Notes: generated by a model not told the origin, from the sequence alone. A stretch of DNA of 64,000 nt from Fodinisporobacter ferrooxydans (GCF_022818495.1 NZ_CP089291.1:1582501-1646500), one strand, 5' to 3'. Shown: positions 31,725 to 40,540, numbered from the stretch's first letter. Numbers and translations are program-made.

Positions 31725-32785
31725 GTAGTCTGCAGGACTTTTTGTCAAAGCCGGAAGGTTCATTGCCAATCTTTGAGTCGCATGTTTTTCGGCATGTTTT
31801 TGAATATGCAGCTGACGGTTATATCATTCTGGACGAACATATGAATGTGTTGTATATGAATCAAACAGCGAAGACGTGGTTTGGCGATTTGTCCATGAAT
31901 CATCCGATACGTTGCAACGATCTGTTGCATTGTCACGATGGACAGGGAAATTCGCTAAAACAATCCGGATGTTATGGACAGTGTGTATTTTTCTCAAAGT
32001 CTTCATTAACCAATATTGAAATGAACGTAAAAAATCTGGCAGGAGAAGAACGGCTTGTTTCTGTTTCCTACTCGTATATTCCATCTCATTCATTAACAGA
32101 ACGCATCATTATGATGTCGATTCGGGATATTACCGATGCCAAGCAATTCGAGGCAGAAAAGAGAAAAGTTGAAAAATTGACATATACGATTCGTGAACGT
32201 GAGCGGTTGGCCAGAGATTTACATGACACGGTTGCACAGGATCTGGCGTTCGCAAATATGAAATTAAAAGTTATCGAACAAGATGCGGCAAAGCTTCAGG
32301 GTGACAAACTTTGTGAATCTATTCACGATGTTTCGGTTGTTTTGGATGATTGCCTTGTGGAGCTTCGACATACGTTGCGGGATTTAAACTTTTCAGGAAG
32401 AGACCTACATGGCTTTGTTCAAAACACTGTACGTACGTTTGAAAAACGTACTGGCATTCAAATAAAATTGTACGTGGAGGGAACATTTGAAGATTTGGAT
32501 GTCATGATTGCCACACAAGTAGCGAGATTGCTACAGGAATCGTTGGCGAATATTCGAAAACATGCGAAAGCAACCATAGCCATCCTTTCATTGATTCGAA
32601 CAAATCATATGTTGAAAGTAATGGTCAGTGATAATGGAATCGGCTTTGACCCGGATTCCATCAATGCAGAACATCATTTTGGATTGCGCTCCATGCGTGA
32701 ACGATGTGCTGCAATGCACGCAAGAGCAGTCTTGGATGCGAAGCCTGGGAAAGGAACGACTTGGACATTTGAATTTGACTTATAG
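31721..32785 (+). CDS. Cysteine-rich PAS histidine kinase (NreB-like paralogue)
   Basis: A 354-residue soluble kinase. The N-terminal PAS contains four Cys in RCNDLLHC ... GCYGQC, spaced C-x5-C-x12-C-x3-C, which differs from the NreB cluster but may also hold a metal or Fe-S group. A HisKA_3 H-box (RDLHDTVAQDLAF) and HATPase motifs (DNGIGFD, FGLRSMRERC) follow. TTG 31721 overlaps the regulator stop (TTGA). It forms a pair with the upstream regulator; the signal is unknown, with oxygen, NO or redox state as candidates. Confidence 0.9.
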   Translation: MSSLQDFLSKPEGSLPIFESHVFRHVFEYAADGYIILDEHMNVLYMNQTAKTWFGDLSMNHPIRCNDLLHCHDGQGNSLKQSGCYGQCVFFSKSSLTNIEMNVKNLAGEERLVSVSYSYIPSHSLTERIIMMSIRDITDAKQFEAEKRKVEKLTYTIRERERLARDLHDTVAQDLAFANMKLKVIEQDAAKLQGDKLCESIHDVSVVLDDCLVELRHTLRDLNFSGRDLHGFVQNTVRTFEKRTGIQIKLYVEGTFEDLDVMIATQVARLLQESLANIRKHAKATIAILSLIRTNHMLKVMVSDNGIGFDPDSINAEHHFGLRSMRERCAAMHARAVLDAKPGKGTTWTFEFDL

Positions 32786-32823
32786 TTTTTCATAGATGAC
32801 CATCAAAGTATAACGTTTTATAC

Positions 32824-32863
32824 AACCGCCTTGTTTAGTCTCATTGGACTATGAAGGGCGGTT
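32824..32863 (+). terminator. Terminator hairpin containing a heptamer site
   Basis: Outer arms AACCGCC / GGCGGTT and inner arms TAGTC / GACTA, followed by ATTTTG. The inner part, TAGTCTCATTGGACTA at 32836-32851, is site 4 of the heptamer set, so it may be an operator, a terminator, or both. A TATTAA at 32877 is only a weak -10 candidate. Confidence 0.6.
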
Positions 32864-33030
32864 ATTTTGTGTGGTGTATTAAATATGTAAACATTCTACA
32901 ATACATCTAGACGATCAAAATAATAGGATAAGAAACCAAATTAAAAATTTAGAGTTGATCTGTTAATTTAAAGTTGATCGGTTAATCTTCTGGCAATCTT
33001 TCAGAATGTTTTCTAGGGTGTGATGAATCG

Positions 33031-33648
33031 ATGCATGTAAAACGCACAAAAGTATTACAAATTTCAAAAAATATCCAACAGATAGAATTTCAAGATATAT
33101 TTCGGACAATCGATCGTAAAATTCTTGAATTCTTGCAAAATTATTCTGCACTCATTGCGTCAATCATGGGGATTGGCTTATGCGCTTGGGGTTTGTTCCG
33201 ACATGACTTAAATTTGGTTATCGAAACCTTGCTTTCAGGTGCAATCGGTTATTACATAGGCTTTTTCCCCGCATTAATCGTAAATCTATTTATATTTTTT
33301 CTCCGAATTCATAGTGCAGGACCTGCATATCAGGTGTTTGATGTAAAGGTATTGCAGTTTTTTGGATGTGCGTATATTGCCTGGTTGGGATTTTGCCATC
33401 GTCAATCGGCGCTTTTCAGCCGTCAGCAATTCTTTCAGGAAGAGCCACATGCCCATCTCATATCTTGGACATTGGTAAACGAGGTGCGAAACTCTTTGAT
33501 GGCGATGCGATTATTATTATTTAAGTACTACAAATCAGAAACGGAACAAAGTGAATTTAAGCTCGTAGAAGATGAACTGTTGCGACTGGAGTTAATTTTC
33601 GGTTCTTTGTCAAAAAGTCATCCTCGCCAAAAACCGCCAAAACACTAG
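33031..33648 (+). CDS. Membrane protein with DHp-like domain lacking the phospho-His
   Basis: 205 residues. Two hydrophobic stretches (about residues 40-58 and 67-93) form a membrane hairpin region. The C-terminal third, with WTLVNEVRNSLMAMRLLL and later VEDELLRLELIF, resembles the helical dimerisation domain of histidine kinases around the H-E-x-R-N box, but Asn stands where the His is expected, and no ATPase domain follows. It may be a pseudokinase-like partner or scaffold, or an unrelated helical protein. It lies between the two-component pair and the oxidase genes. Confidence 0.6.
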   Translation: MHVKRTKVLQISKNIQQIEFQDIFRTIDRKILEFLQNYSALIASIMGIGLCAWGLFRHDLNLVIETLLSGAIGYYIGFFPALIVNLFIFFLRIHSAGPAYQVFDVKVLQFFGCAYIAWLGFCHRQSALFSRQQFFQEEPHAHLISWTLVNEVRNSLMAMRLLLFKYYKSETEQSEFKLVEDELLRLELIFGSLSKSHPRQKPPKH

Positions 33649-33663
33649 TGTTTACCAGCCGAA

Positions 33664-33707
33664 TAGTCCATTTGTACTAGAGTGTAACAATGCTAACGGA
33701 CTATAAG
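33664..33707 (+). promoter_or_regulatory. Inverted-heptamer site and -10 before the ba3 oxidase operon
   Basis: TAGTCCATTTGTACTA at 33664-33679 (site 5) with TATAAG at 33702-33707, 30.5 bp from the site centre. The local layout, including TACTAG after the N4-TG core, closely resembles site 1 before cytochrome c. Confidence 0.6.
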
Positions 33708-33817
33708 GGATAGGTAGATTTTCATATTGTTGGCAGATCCTGCTTATGTTAAAAAAAAGTTAGCATTCTTATTTAAACAGATATCATCAAAGAATTTTTA
33801 AGAAAGGGGAGTCTGAC

Positions 33818-34000
33818 ATGGCAGACCTGTCGCCAACACCGGGAAAGGGGAGCACTTTGCCAAATGCGCCAACCACACAGGAAGAACATCCACATGACAA
33901 ATATTCTCTAAAAGGGACATTTGCTTGTGTATTGTTGCTGGCTGCTTTGATTGTTGCGAGTTGGTATGCGGTCTTTGCGTTATTTTTGAGTAGGCAGTAG
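33818..34000 (+). CDS. ba3-type oxidase small subunit IIa
   Basis: 60 residues: a polar N-terminus and one membrane helix (KGTFACVLLLAALIVASWYAVFALF). The pattern K-G-T-F-A-x-V-L-L-L is typical of subunit IIa of ba3 oxidases. It is followed by subunits II and I. The ATG has AAAGGGGAG upstream. Confidence 0.85.
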   Translation: MADLSPTPGKGSTLPNAPTTQEEHPHDKYSLKGTFACVLLLAALIVASWYAVFALFLSRQ

Positions 34001-34044
34001 GCATTTACCAGGTGAGCAGTAGGATAGGAGAAGGTGATAATCGT

Positions 34045-34524
34045 ATGTACATGCCTCGTTCTGAGAAGGTTTGGATCACCATTGGAGGCGTGGTTTTAGC
34101 AGCTTTTTTTGCTACGGTTGCTATAGACGCATTTGTAATGGGTGCAACTCCACCGTCTGATCCAAAAATGATTGATCCGGCAAAAGTAAGTACAACACCG
34201 CCATTTGACAAACCAGGCTTGGTTCAAGTCGGACCGAAAGAATATGATGCCAATATGACTGCATTCACCTTTGGTTTCGGTCCAAATGTGTTAAATGTTC
34301 CGGTAGGCGCTAAAGTGAACTTTCATGTCACCAGCAAAGATGTGGTACATGGATTTGAAATTCCTGGTACTGATGTAAACATGATGATTGATCCGGGATT
34401 TGTGAATAGCGCATCACATACGTTTGATAAGCCGGGAAAATACTTAATCTTGTGCAATGAATATTGTGGTGCGGGACACCAGTTGATGATGGCTACTATC
34501 ATTGTAGGTGGTGATGCGAAGTGA
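34045..34524 (+). CDS. ba3-type cytochrome oxidase subunit II (CuA)
   Basis: 159 residues with one N-terminal membrane anchor and a cupredoxin domain. CuA ligands are in CNEYCGAGHQLM (C-x3-C-x3-H-x2-M) plus the upstream His of VVHGFEIPG. A single anchor helix fits the ba3 family rather than the two-helix aa3 type. ATG 34045 follows GAGAAGGTGA. It overlaps subunit I by 4 nt. Confidence 0.93.
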   Translation: MYMPRSEKVWITIGGVVLAAFFATVAIDAFVMGATPPSDPKMIDPAKVSTTPPFDKPGLVQVGPKEYDANMTAFTFGFGPNVLNVPVGAKVNFHVTSKDVVHGFEIPGTDVNMMIDPGFVNSASHTFDKPGKYLILCNEYCGAGHQLMMATIIVGGDAK

Positions 34525-36182
34525 TGACGCAAGACAATTCGATACTGGCGCGTTTTGATAAAAAGGATGCATCCCTGAGTCTGGCATATGTTGTAATTGC
34601 TTTTTTAGCGATATTCATTGGTGCTATTGCAGGTCTTCTGCAAGGACTTGACCGTGGTCATTTGATTACACTTCCAAGCACCTTATATTATGAGATTTTA
34701 ACTGCACATGGCGTGATGATGGGAGTTATTTTTACGACCTTTTTTATCATTGGATTCCTGTTTGCAGGTACAGCCCGCACTGTTGGGGGACTTACCAACC
34801 TTTCCAGATCACTGGGTTGGATTGGCTACTGGATGATGGTGATTGGCACAGCTCTTGGAACGGCTGAGATTTTAGCTGGGAATGCTTCTGTACTTTATAC
34901 GTTTTATGCACCTTTAAAAGCTTCCCCCTTTTTTTATATCGCATTGACTTTGATTGTTGTGGGGAGCTGGCTTGGTGGATACGGAATATTTGCAAGTTTC
35001 GTCAATTGGCGCCGCAATCATAAAGGACAGACAACACCCCTGTTTGCTTATATGGCAACTGCAACCATGGCATTATGGCAAATTGCCACACTTGGTGTTG
35101 CGGCTGAAGTTCTCTTTCAATTGATTCCATGGTCATTTGGGTGGGTTCCGACGATTGATGTACTGCTCAGTCGTACATTATTCTGGTTTTTTGGGCATCC
35201 TCTGGTATATTTCTGGCTCTTGCCGGCATATGCTTGTTGGTATGTAAACATTCCGAAGATTATTGGCACCAAACTTTTTAGCAATGCATTGCCGCGTGTG
35301 ACTTTTATGTTGTTCTTGTTATTGTCTACGCCGGTCGGATTCCACCATCAATTGCTTGAGCCAGGAATCCCGCCGAGTTGGAAGGCGTTGCATGTTGCAT
35401 TGACAATGGGTGTTGTTATTCCTTCTTTGATGACCGCATTCGCCTTGTTTGCAACATTTGAGATCCGCGGCCGTGAACGCGGCGCCAAGAGTCTCTTTGG
35501 ATGGTTTTCCTCACTGCCATATAGTGATGTTCGTTTTTTTGGACCATTCATGGGCATGTTAATGTTTATTCCGGCAGGTATTGGCGGTATTATCAATGCC
35601 AGTTTTCAATTGGATGAAGTCGTTCATAATACGTTATGGGTTACTGGACATTTCCATATTACTGTAGGGGCAGCCGTTGCATTAACTTTCTTTGGGACGG
35701 CGTATTGGCTGATTCCTGCTCTTAATGGGCGTGTCTTAACACCGCGCATGAATAAAATGGGCTTGCTGCAAGTGTTCTTATGGGTTGTCGGCATGACTTT
35801 CATGTCAGTCTCCATGCATACATTAGGATTGTTGGGAGAACCGCGCCGTACAGCGTTTACGAATTATTTGAACAGTCCTGTCGTGCAAGAATGGGCAGGA
35901 ATGCGTTTGACATTGGCAATTGGCGGGATCATCCTTTTCATATCTGCCATGATTTTGACCGCTAATATTGTGAATCTCCTGTTTTTTGCTCCCAAAGGCG
36001 AAACTGAGTTTCCGGTCGCAGAAGAAGCTGCTGCAACACCTGAGAGCGTTCCACCGATTTTGGAGCGCTGGGGAGTCTGGTTGTCAATCGCGGTTGTATT
36101 GGTTTTGATTGCGTATACTATGCCTGTTTACGATCAAATCCAACTCCATCCACCAGGATCGAAAGGTTTTGTTACCTGGTAA
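34521..36182 (+). CDS. ba3-type cytochrome oxidase subunit I
   Basis: A 553-residue haem-copper oxidase, about 13 membrane helices. The CuB/Tyr region reads GHPLVYFWLLPAY and the haem ligands sit in VTGHFHITVG; an early His in TAHGVMMG ligates the low-spin haem. The B-family form (ba3) fits the IIa and II partners and suggests high oxygen affinity. GTG 34521 or ATG 34524 may be the start. No subunit III or assembly gene follows; the unit ends at terminators. Confidence 0.94.
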   Translation: MMTQDNSILARFDKKDASLSLAYVVIAFLAIFIGAIAGLLQGLDRGHLITLPSTLYYEILTAHGVMMGVIFTTFFIIGFLFAGTARTVGGLTNLSRSLGWIGYWMMVIGTALGTAEILAGNASVLYTFYAPLKASPFFYIALTLIVVGSWLGGYGIFASFVNWRRNHKGQTTPLFAYMATATMALWQIATLGVAAEVLFQLIPWSFGWVPTIDVLLSRTLFWFFGHPLVYFWLLPAYACWYVNIPKIIGTKLFSNALPRVTFMLFLLLSTPVGFHHQLLEPGIPPSWKALHVALTMGVVIPSLMTAFALFATFEIRGRERGAKSLFGWFSSLPYSDVRFFGPFMGMLMFIPAGIGGIINASFQLDEVVHNTLWVTGHFHITVGAAVALTFFGTAYWLIPALNGRVLTPRMNKMGLLQVFLWVVGMTFMSVSMHTLGLLGEPRRTAFTNYLNSPVVQEWAGMRLTLAIGGIILFISAMILTANIVNLLFFAPKGETEFPVAEEAAATPESVPPILERWGVWLSIAVVLVLIAYTMPVYDQIQLHPPGSKGFVTW

Positions 36183-36253
36183 ATTATTTCTATTCCGTGA
36201 TTTATGTCGAATGTATTTTCTTTTTGTACGTTGTCCGGTATCTATGAAAAACA

Positions 36254-36290
36254 AGAGGATGAGAACAGTACTTCTCTCATCTTTTTGTTT
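36254..36290 (+). terminator. Hairpin after oxidase operon
   Basis: GATGAGA / TCTCATC with flanking A- and T-rich arms and TTTTTGTTTTTT on the right. Confidence 0.7.
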
Positions 36291-36386
36291 TTTGGATACA
36301 AGTTTTTTGAATACAGTCATGGAATATCCCAACGTTTATTTGAATTCAAAAAATTGTGCTCCTATTTTTAAAAGTATGGGCAAAAA

Positions 36387-36422
36387 GGCAAAAGAGCCTC
36401 ATGGATTAGGGGCTCTTTTGCC
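36387..36422. terminator. 12-bp bidirectional hairpin
   Basis: GGCAAAAGAGCC / GGCTCTTTTGCC between the rightward oxidase and leftward AcuB-like gene. A-rich DNA precedes the left arm, fitting leftward termination. Confidence 0.7.
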
Positions 36423-36492
36423 ATGTTTGTAAAGATGGTATGAAGGGAAAGGTGACCATGCATGTTGCCGTTGGATTTTTCAATCTAAAAAG

Positions 36493-37128
36493 TTATTCAA
36501 GTGGAGGATCAATTACGGTATATCCATTGTTTTTTAAATGTTGAATGATCTTTCCTGGATCAATCGTTTTCACGCGCAAACTGATCCTTCGCGTAAGTGG
36601 AGTATTGGATGGCAGCATCAGCATTGAGCATACTTTCGCATTGCATTGCAGCAGTACATTTGCAATCCCAAATAAGCCTTGGGGTGTATCCGGCAATTCT
36701 ACTTCGATTCTGCTGGATGGTGTTGACACGCCCATCATCTCTACTAATGTTTGCAAAATGTCATTTCGTGTGAGAATTCCGACCAATTGGTTGTCTTTCA
36801 TTACAGGTAAAAATCCGATTCGATACTGATACATTTTTAAGGCAGCATCTTCCACGAAGTCGAGAGGATGCACAGTGATGAGATTCACCTGCTTCATAAA
36901 TTGCTTGACAGGTGTATTTAATATAGATGAATCTGGATTTTCGTCGAGTATGGAAGGGCGTGCATCCCGAATATCAATATCGGAGACGATTCCTATCACT
37001 TCTCCATTCGAAACAACAGGAAAATGCCGGATTTGATTCTTTTTTTCGAGTTCCAAAATCTCACTTAAAGTGGATTCCGGCGAAAGCGTTATAATATTCT
37101 CTTTCACCATAATCTGCTCGACTAACAT
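36493..37128 (-). CDS. acuB: AcuB-like CBS-ACT protein
   Basis: A 211-residue cytoplasmic protein with two CBS domains (about residues 5-60 and 75-130) and a C-terminal ACT-like domain (about 140-210). This is the AcuB layout, linked to acetoin utilisation and acetyl-CoA synthetase control; CBS pairs usually bind adenine nucleotides. The start at 37128 has AAAGGAG; the longer frame does not. No acuA or acuC is present, so the gene name rests on domain order. Confidence 0.8.
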   Translation of the reverse strand: MLVEQIMVKENIITLSPESTLSEILELEKKNQIRHFPVVSNGEVIGIVSDIDIRDARPSILDENPDSSILNTPVKQFMKQVNLITVHPLDFVEDAALKMYQYRIGFLPVMKDNQLVGILTRNDILQTLVEMMGVSTPSSRIEVELPDTPQGLFGIANVLLQCNAKVCSMLMLPSNTPLTRRISLRVKTIDPGKIIQHLKNNGYTVIDPPLE

Positions 37129-37212
37129 GTTTCGTTGCTCCTTTCCCATGTATCAGCAGTGAAAAATCAAACCAATAGGCACAATGGGTCTTGGAAATCC
37201 TATGCCTGGCAT

Positions 37213-37644
37213 TTATTTTACAATAAGAACCGGGCAAACAGCATGCTGAGCTACTTTATGGCTTACACTTCCTAAAACCAATTCGCTGAACGCGCCTAAA
37301 CCGCGGCTTCCCATCACAATCAAATCATATTGTTCTGCTTTCGCCTTATCATAGATTTCCAAAGCCGGATCTCCGGAAACAATCACGCTATTGCACGGAA
37401 TTCCTGCATGAAGTACTTTTTCTGCGGCTGGCTTTAGCAGTTTCATGCTTTCTTCATTTATTTTCTCTTCGATATTGATATCGATGGCGATTAAGTCTCC
37501 ACCCCAATAATGAACAAGCGGATTTACATGCAATAAAGTAATTTGACAAATCGATTCTCTGCCTCTGCAAAGGGAAATGGCTGCATCTGTTGCTCTTTGC
37601 GAATGTTCTGAACCGTCATAAGCTACCAGTATTTTATTATACAT
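37213..37644 (-). CDS. Universal stress protein (UspA family)
   Basis: 143 residues with the Usp fold: N-terminal ILVAYDGSEHS and the ATP-binding motif GSRGLGAFSELVLGSVS (G-2x-G-9x-G-S type). The start is chosen from GGAGGGG upstream of 37644. The upstream region was entered by a MITE only 45 bp from the start, which probably separates the gene from older control elements. Confidence 0.92.
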   Translation of the reverse strand: MYNKILVAYDGSEHSQRATDAAISLCRGRESICQITLLHVNPLVHYWGGDLIAIDINIEEKINEESMKLLKPAAEKVLHAGIPCNSVIVSGDPALEIYDKAKAEQYDLIVMGSRGLGAFSELVLGSVSHKVAQHAVCPVLIVK

Positions 37645-37688
37645 ACTATACCCCTCCAAGTGTTTTGGAATTTTTATAATATCCTACA

Positions 37689-37845
37689 AGAGGATGTTCA
37701 AAAAGTAGTCAAAACTCCACGGCGGCTTGCTTTGCCGAATCCCAAAAAGGCTTACTCATGTACCAAACACGTACACTCCGTCGCCTTTTCGTGCTTCGGC
37801 TTTGCACTCCTTGTGTCTTACTTAACCACTTTTTGAACACACACT
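37689..37845 (+). mobile_element. 157-bp MITE, copy C
   Basis: Full element with the same terminal repeats, flanked by TACAAG at 37685-37690 and 37845-37850. It lies just upstream of the universal stress protein gene. Confidence 0.9.
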
Positions 37846-37915
37846 ACAAGAATCATTATGACAGTTTCGAAATGAACAAGGGAGTTCAGAATTAACTAAT
37901 ATGTGAATGTTTTAC

Positions 37916-37958
37916 TAGTTAAATTGAACTATTTTTAGGTAGTAAAAACGGATATAAA
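37916..37958 (+). promoter_or_regulatory. Inverted-heptamer site with rightward -10
   Basis: TAGTTAAATTGAACTA at 37916-37931 (site 6) followed by TATAAA at 37953-37958, exactly 29.5 bp from the site centre. No rightward gene follows; a hairpin at 37992-38027 would end a transcript of about 65 nt. Confidence 0.5.
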
Positions 37959-37991
37959 AGCTAAGGGATTGAGGAAGTGGTTTGGACAAAC

Positions 37992-38027
37992 AGGCGGAAT
38001 CCTGAAAATTTGCAACAAATTCCGCCT
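37992..38027. terminator. Hairpin after Lin0512 gene or of a small RNA
   Basis: 9-bp arms AGGCGGAAT / ATTCCGCCT. It lies just downstream of the leftward gene at 38063, and also at the right place to end the putative rightward transcript from 37965. Confidence 0.6.
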
Positions 38028-38062
38028 CAATGTTATTTGATGAGTTTGTCTGCTGCAAGAGC

Positions 38063-38425
38063 CTAGTAGCCGACTTCTACTACTGCATTTACGATGACCA
38101 TTTCATCCGTTTGATCCCCTTTTTCCGGCAAGATTACGCCACTGCTTGCGAGGAGTCCGCCTTCGCGGATCGTAATGAATACCTGTCCATATGGGAAGAC
38201 TGCCTTGACTGTTTCTATATTGACTTGCTCATGGTGAAAGGGTACGCCTAGTGTCACGTGCACCTTCATGTTATCCAGACTGTTGCCGGGCAATACAGAT
38301 CGCAAGCCAGGCATGGAATTGTGGCCGATTGCATCGCGACAGGCGCGAGCACATGCGACTGTAACATCTTGTCCATGCAAATCGATGCCGGTGCCAATTT
38401 CAATAAACATCACTTTGTTCATCAT
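38063..38425 (-). CDS. Lin0512-family protein
   Basis: About 120 residues. IEIGTGIDLHGQDVTVACARACRDAIGHNSMPGL and the repeated use of GVPFHHE are typical of the Lin0512 family of conserved proteins of unknown function. I start at ATG 38425; GGAG is 14 nt away, so a GTG at 38437 or 38440 may be used instead. The longer frame to 38599 is unlikely. Confidence 0.75.
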   Translation of the reverse strand: MMNKVMFIEIGTGIDLHGQDVTVACARACRDAIGHNSMPGLRSVLPGNSLDNMKVHVTLGVPFHHEQVNIETVKAVFPYGQVFITIREGGLLASSGVILPEKGDQTDEMVIVNAVVEVGY

Positions 38426-38469
38426 GATTTCACTCACCACTCCTAATTCGTTAAAAATTTCACCGTAAA

Positions 38470-38499
38470 AGGATGTACAAAAGTGTTCAAAACTCCATC
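38470..38499 (+). repeat. Degenerate MITE end
   Basis: AGGATGTACAAAAGTGTTCA and the next ten bases (AAACTCCATC) match the left end of the 157-bp element with changes. The rest of the element is absent, so it is an old remnant or solo end. Confidence 0.55.
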
Positions 38500-38570
38500 G
38501 TATATGTTTGTAGTAGTTTCCATTTTCCATCATACAATTCCTGCTGGATATCTGTATATGAAATTGAAAA

Positions 38571-38597
38571 TAGTCCGAAAGTATCATTTTTTGATAC
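38571..38597 (+). promoter_or_regulatory. Operator-like inverted repeat before pduL-ackA
   Basis: GTATCA-TTTTT-TGATAC at 38581-38597, preceded by TAGTCC at 38571-38576, a single heptamer half-site. It lies in the 326-bp gap before the fusion gene, which otherwise shows only AT-rich DNA and the MITE remnant. Confidence 0.45.
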
Positions 38598-38751
38598 AAA
38601 TTCCAGGAAGGGAAATAGTATATTTGGAACTGTCATGTCGACACGGAATTAAGGATAATATTTTCAACTTCAACTAACTTGTTACATGTATCTTGTTGCA
38701 TTTTCATAAAGAAAACAAATTTTTATAAGCAACAGAATGGAGGAGTGGGGT

Positions 38752-40503
38752 ATGCAAGTTGTAGTAGGTGTTTCCAATCGGCATGTCCATTTGACAAAGC
38801 TGGATTTGGAAGTTTTATTCGGGAAAGGGTACGAATTGACATATGTAAAAGACTTGCGCCAACCTGGGCAGTTTGCAGCGGAAGAAACCGTATCGCTGAT
38901 TGGTCCGAAAGGCGCCATTCATCATGTTCGGGTATTAGGACCATGCCGCTCCTATACGCAAGTGGAAATTTCCAGAACGGATTCTTTTATTCTCGGAGTG
39001 CAACCGCCGATTCGAGATTCCGGAGATCTGGCGGGTGCTGAATCGATTCTCATACGTGGACCCAGAGGGGAGGTCGAGGCGAAAGAAGCTGTCATCCTTC
39101 CTTTGCGGCATATTCATATGACGCCAGCAGATGCCGACCGGTTAGGGGTCACGAACAAACAATTCGTAAGTGTTCATGTTCCAGGTGAGCGTGCTTTACT
39201 GTTGGAACATGTATTATGTCGGGTTGCAGACGCTTCAGCTTTGGAATTTCATCTAGATACAGATGAAGCAAATGCAGCTAATTTGAAAAATGGCGACTTA
39301 GTAGAAATTGTAACAGATTCAGAAATCAAGCTGGGAAATGTAAATGTTTTACACAAAAAATCCCGTATTCTCGTTTTGAATTGTGGAAGCTCTACGATTA
39401 AATACAAAATTTATCAAATGCCGGAAGAAACGATCGTTGAGACAGATACGATTGCGAAGATCCCGGCTTCAGAGTATGGAAATCGGATCGAAAACGTCCT
39501 GAAAGGATTCTCACAGCACAAATTTGATGCGATCTGTCATCGTGTCGTACATGGCGGCGAAGATTTTAAACAATCAACGATTGTAACAGAGGAAGTAAAA
39601 GCATCCATTCGAAAATATGAAAGATTTGCCCCGTTACACAATCCGAACAACTTGATAGGGATTGAATCAGCTGAGAAGGTATTTCCCGATACGCTGCAGG
39701 TAGCTGTTTTTGATACGGCATTCCATCAAACAATGCCGCCGTCTTCGTATTTGTATTCCATCCCTTATGAATATTATGAAAAATACGGGATTCGAAAATA
39801 CGGATTTCACGGCATGAGTCACCGTTACGTCATGGAACGCGCCGAACAACTGCTTGAGATTTCGGCATCCAAATTGCGGTTATTAAGTTGTCATATTGGC
39901 AATGGCGTAAGCATTTGCGCGATTAAGCACGGAAAATCTTATGATACATCGATGGGTTTAACGCCCCTTGCAGGATTGACGATGGGAACGAGAAGCGGCA
40001 ATATCGACCCTAGCATTATTTCATTTATTCAAGACATTGAAGAATCATCAACAGAAGGTGTTATTGATATTTTAAATTACAAGAGTGGCGTTTTGGGGAT
40101 TTCCGGGGTGTCTGGCGATCTCCGGGATGTTATGGAGGCAGCGAAGGCAGGAGACAAACGCTGTCAATTGGCAATCGAAATGTACACGACTCGTATTCAT
40201 AAATACATTGGTTTATATTTGGCACGATTAAATGGCGTAGATGGAATTATATTTACAGCCGGTGTAGGAGAAAACAGTCCTGAGCTGCGGGAGATGATTT
40301 GCGCCGGCTTTGAGTATGCAGGTGTTGTGCTGGATTATGAACAAAACAGAAATAAACATGGAGAACGGTTTATTTCCGCGCAATATTCACCAATCAAAGT
40401 GATGGTGATTCCAACGAATGAAGAATTGATCATGGCGCGGGATGGATATGCGTTATTGCCAAAGTTACGCGAAAATAAGCGAACAGCGGAAGTTGTTTCA
40501 TAA
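38752..40503 (+). CDS. PduL phosphotransacylase - acetate kinase fusion
   Basis: A 583-residue bifunctional protein. Residues 1-200 are a PduL-type phosphate acyltransferase with both His motifs (VSNRHVHLT and LRHIHMTP). Residues from about 205 are a full acetate/propionate kinase: LNCGSSTIKY, CHRVVHGG, DTAFHQTMP, GFHGMSHRY, MGTRSGNIDP, GVGENSP and NEE near the end. One chain would turn acyl-CoA plus Pi and ADP into acid plus ATP via a channelled acyl phosphate. ATG 38752 follows GGAGGAG; no stop or frameshift at the junction. A strong terminator follows, so it is monocistronic. Confidence 0.93.
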   Translation: MQVVVGVSNRHVHLTKLDLEVLFGKGYELTYVKDLRQPGQFAAEETVSLIGPKGAIHHVRVLGPCRSYTQVEISRTDSFILGVQPPIRDSGDLAGAESILIRGPRGEVEAKEAVILPLRHIHMTPADADRLGVTNKQFVSVHVPGERALLLEHVLCRVADASALEFHLDTDEANAANLKNGDLVEIVTDSEIKLGNVNVLHKKSRILVLNCGSSTIKYKIYQMPEETIVETDTIAKIPASEYGNRIENVLKGFSQHKFDAICHRVVHGGEDFKQSTIVTEEVKASIRKYERFAPLHNPNNLIGIESAEKVFPDTLQVAVFDTAFHQTMPPSSYLYSIPYEYYEKYGIRKYGFHGMSHRYVMERAEQLLEISASKLRLLSCHIGNGVSICAIKHGKSYDTSMGLTPLAGLTMGTRSGNIDPSIISFIQDIEESSTEGVIDILNYKSGVLGISGVSGDLRDVMEAAKAGDKRCQLAIEMYTTRIHKYIGLYLARLNGVDGIIFTAGVGENSPELREMICAGFEYAGVVLDYEQNRNKHGERFISAQYSPIKVMVIPTNEELIMARDGYALLPKLRENKRTAEVVS

Positions 40504-40540
40504 TATTGGATTGGTCATTCATTGGGTTTAGAGTCTCATA

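Noticed and set aside
33727-33748. Sigma-54-like TTGGCAGATCCTGCTT before the oxidase operon
   Set aside because: Only 8 bases separate GG and GC; sigma-54 needs 10.
38030-38251. 73-codon plus-strand frame opposite the Lin0512 gene
   Set aside because: Shadow of a conserved family member on the other strand, without a ribosome binding site.
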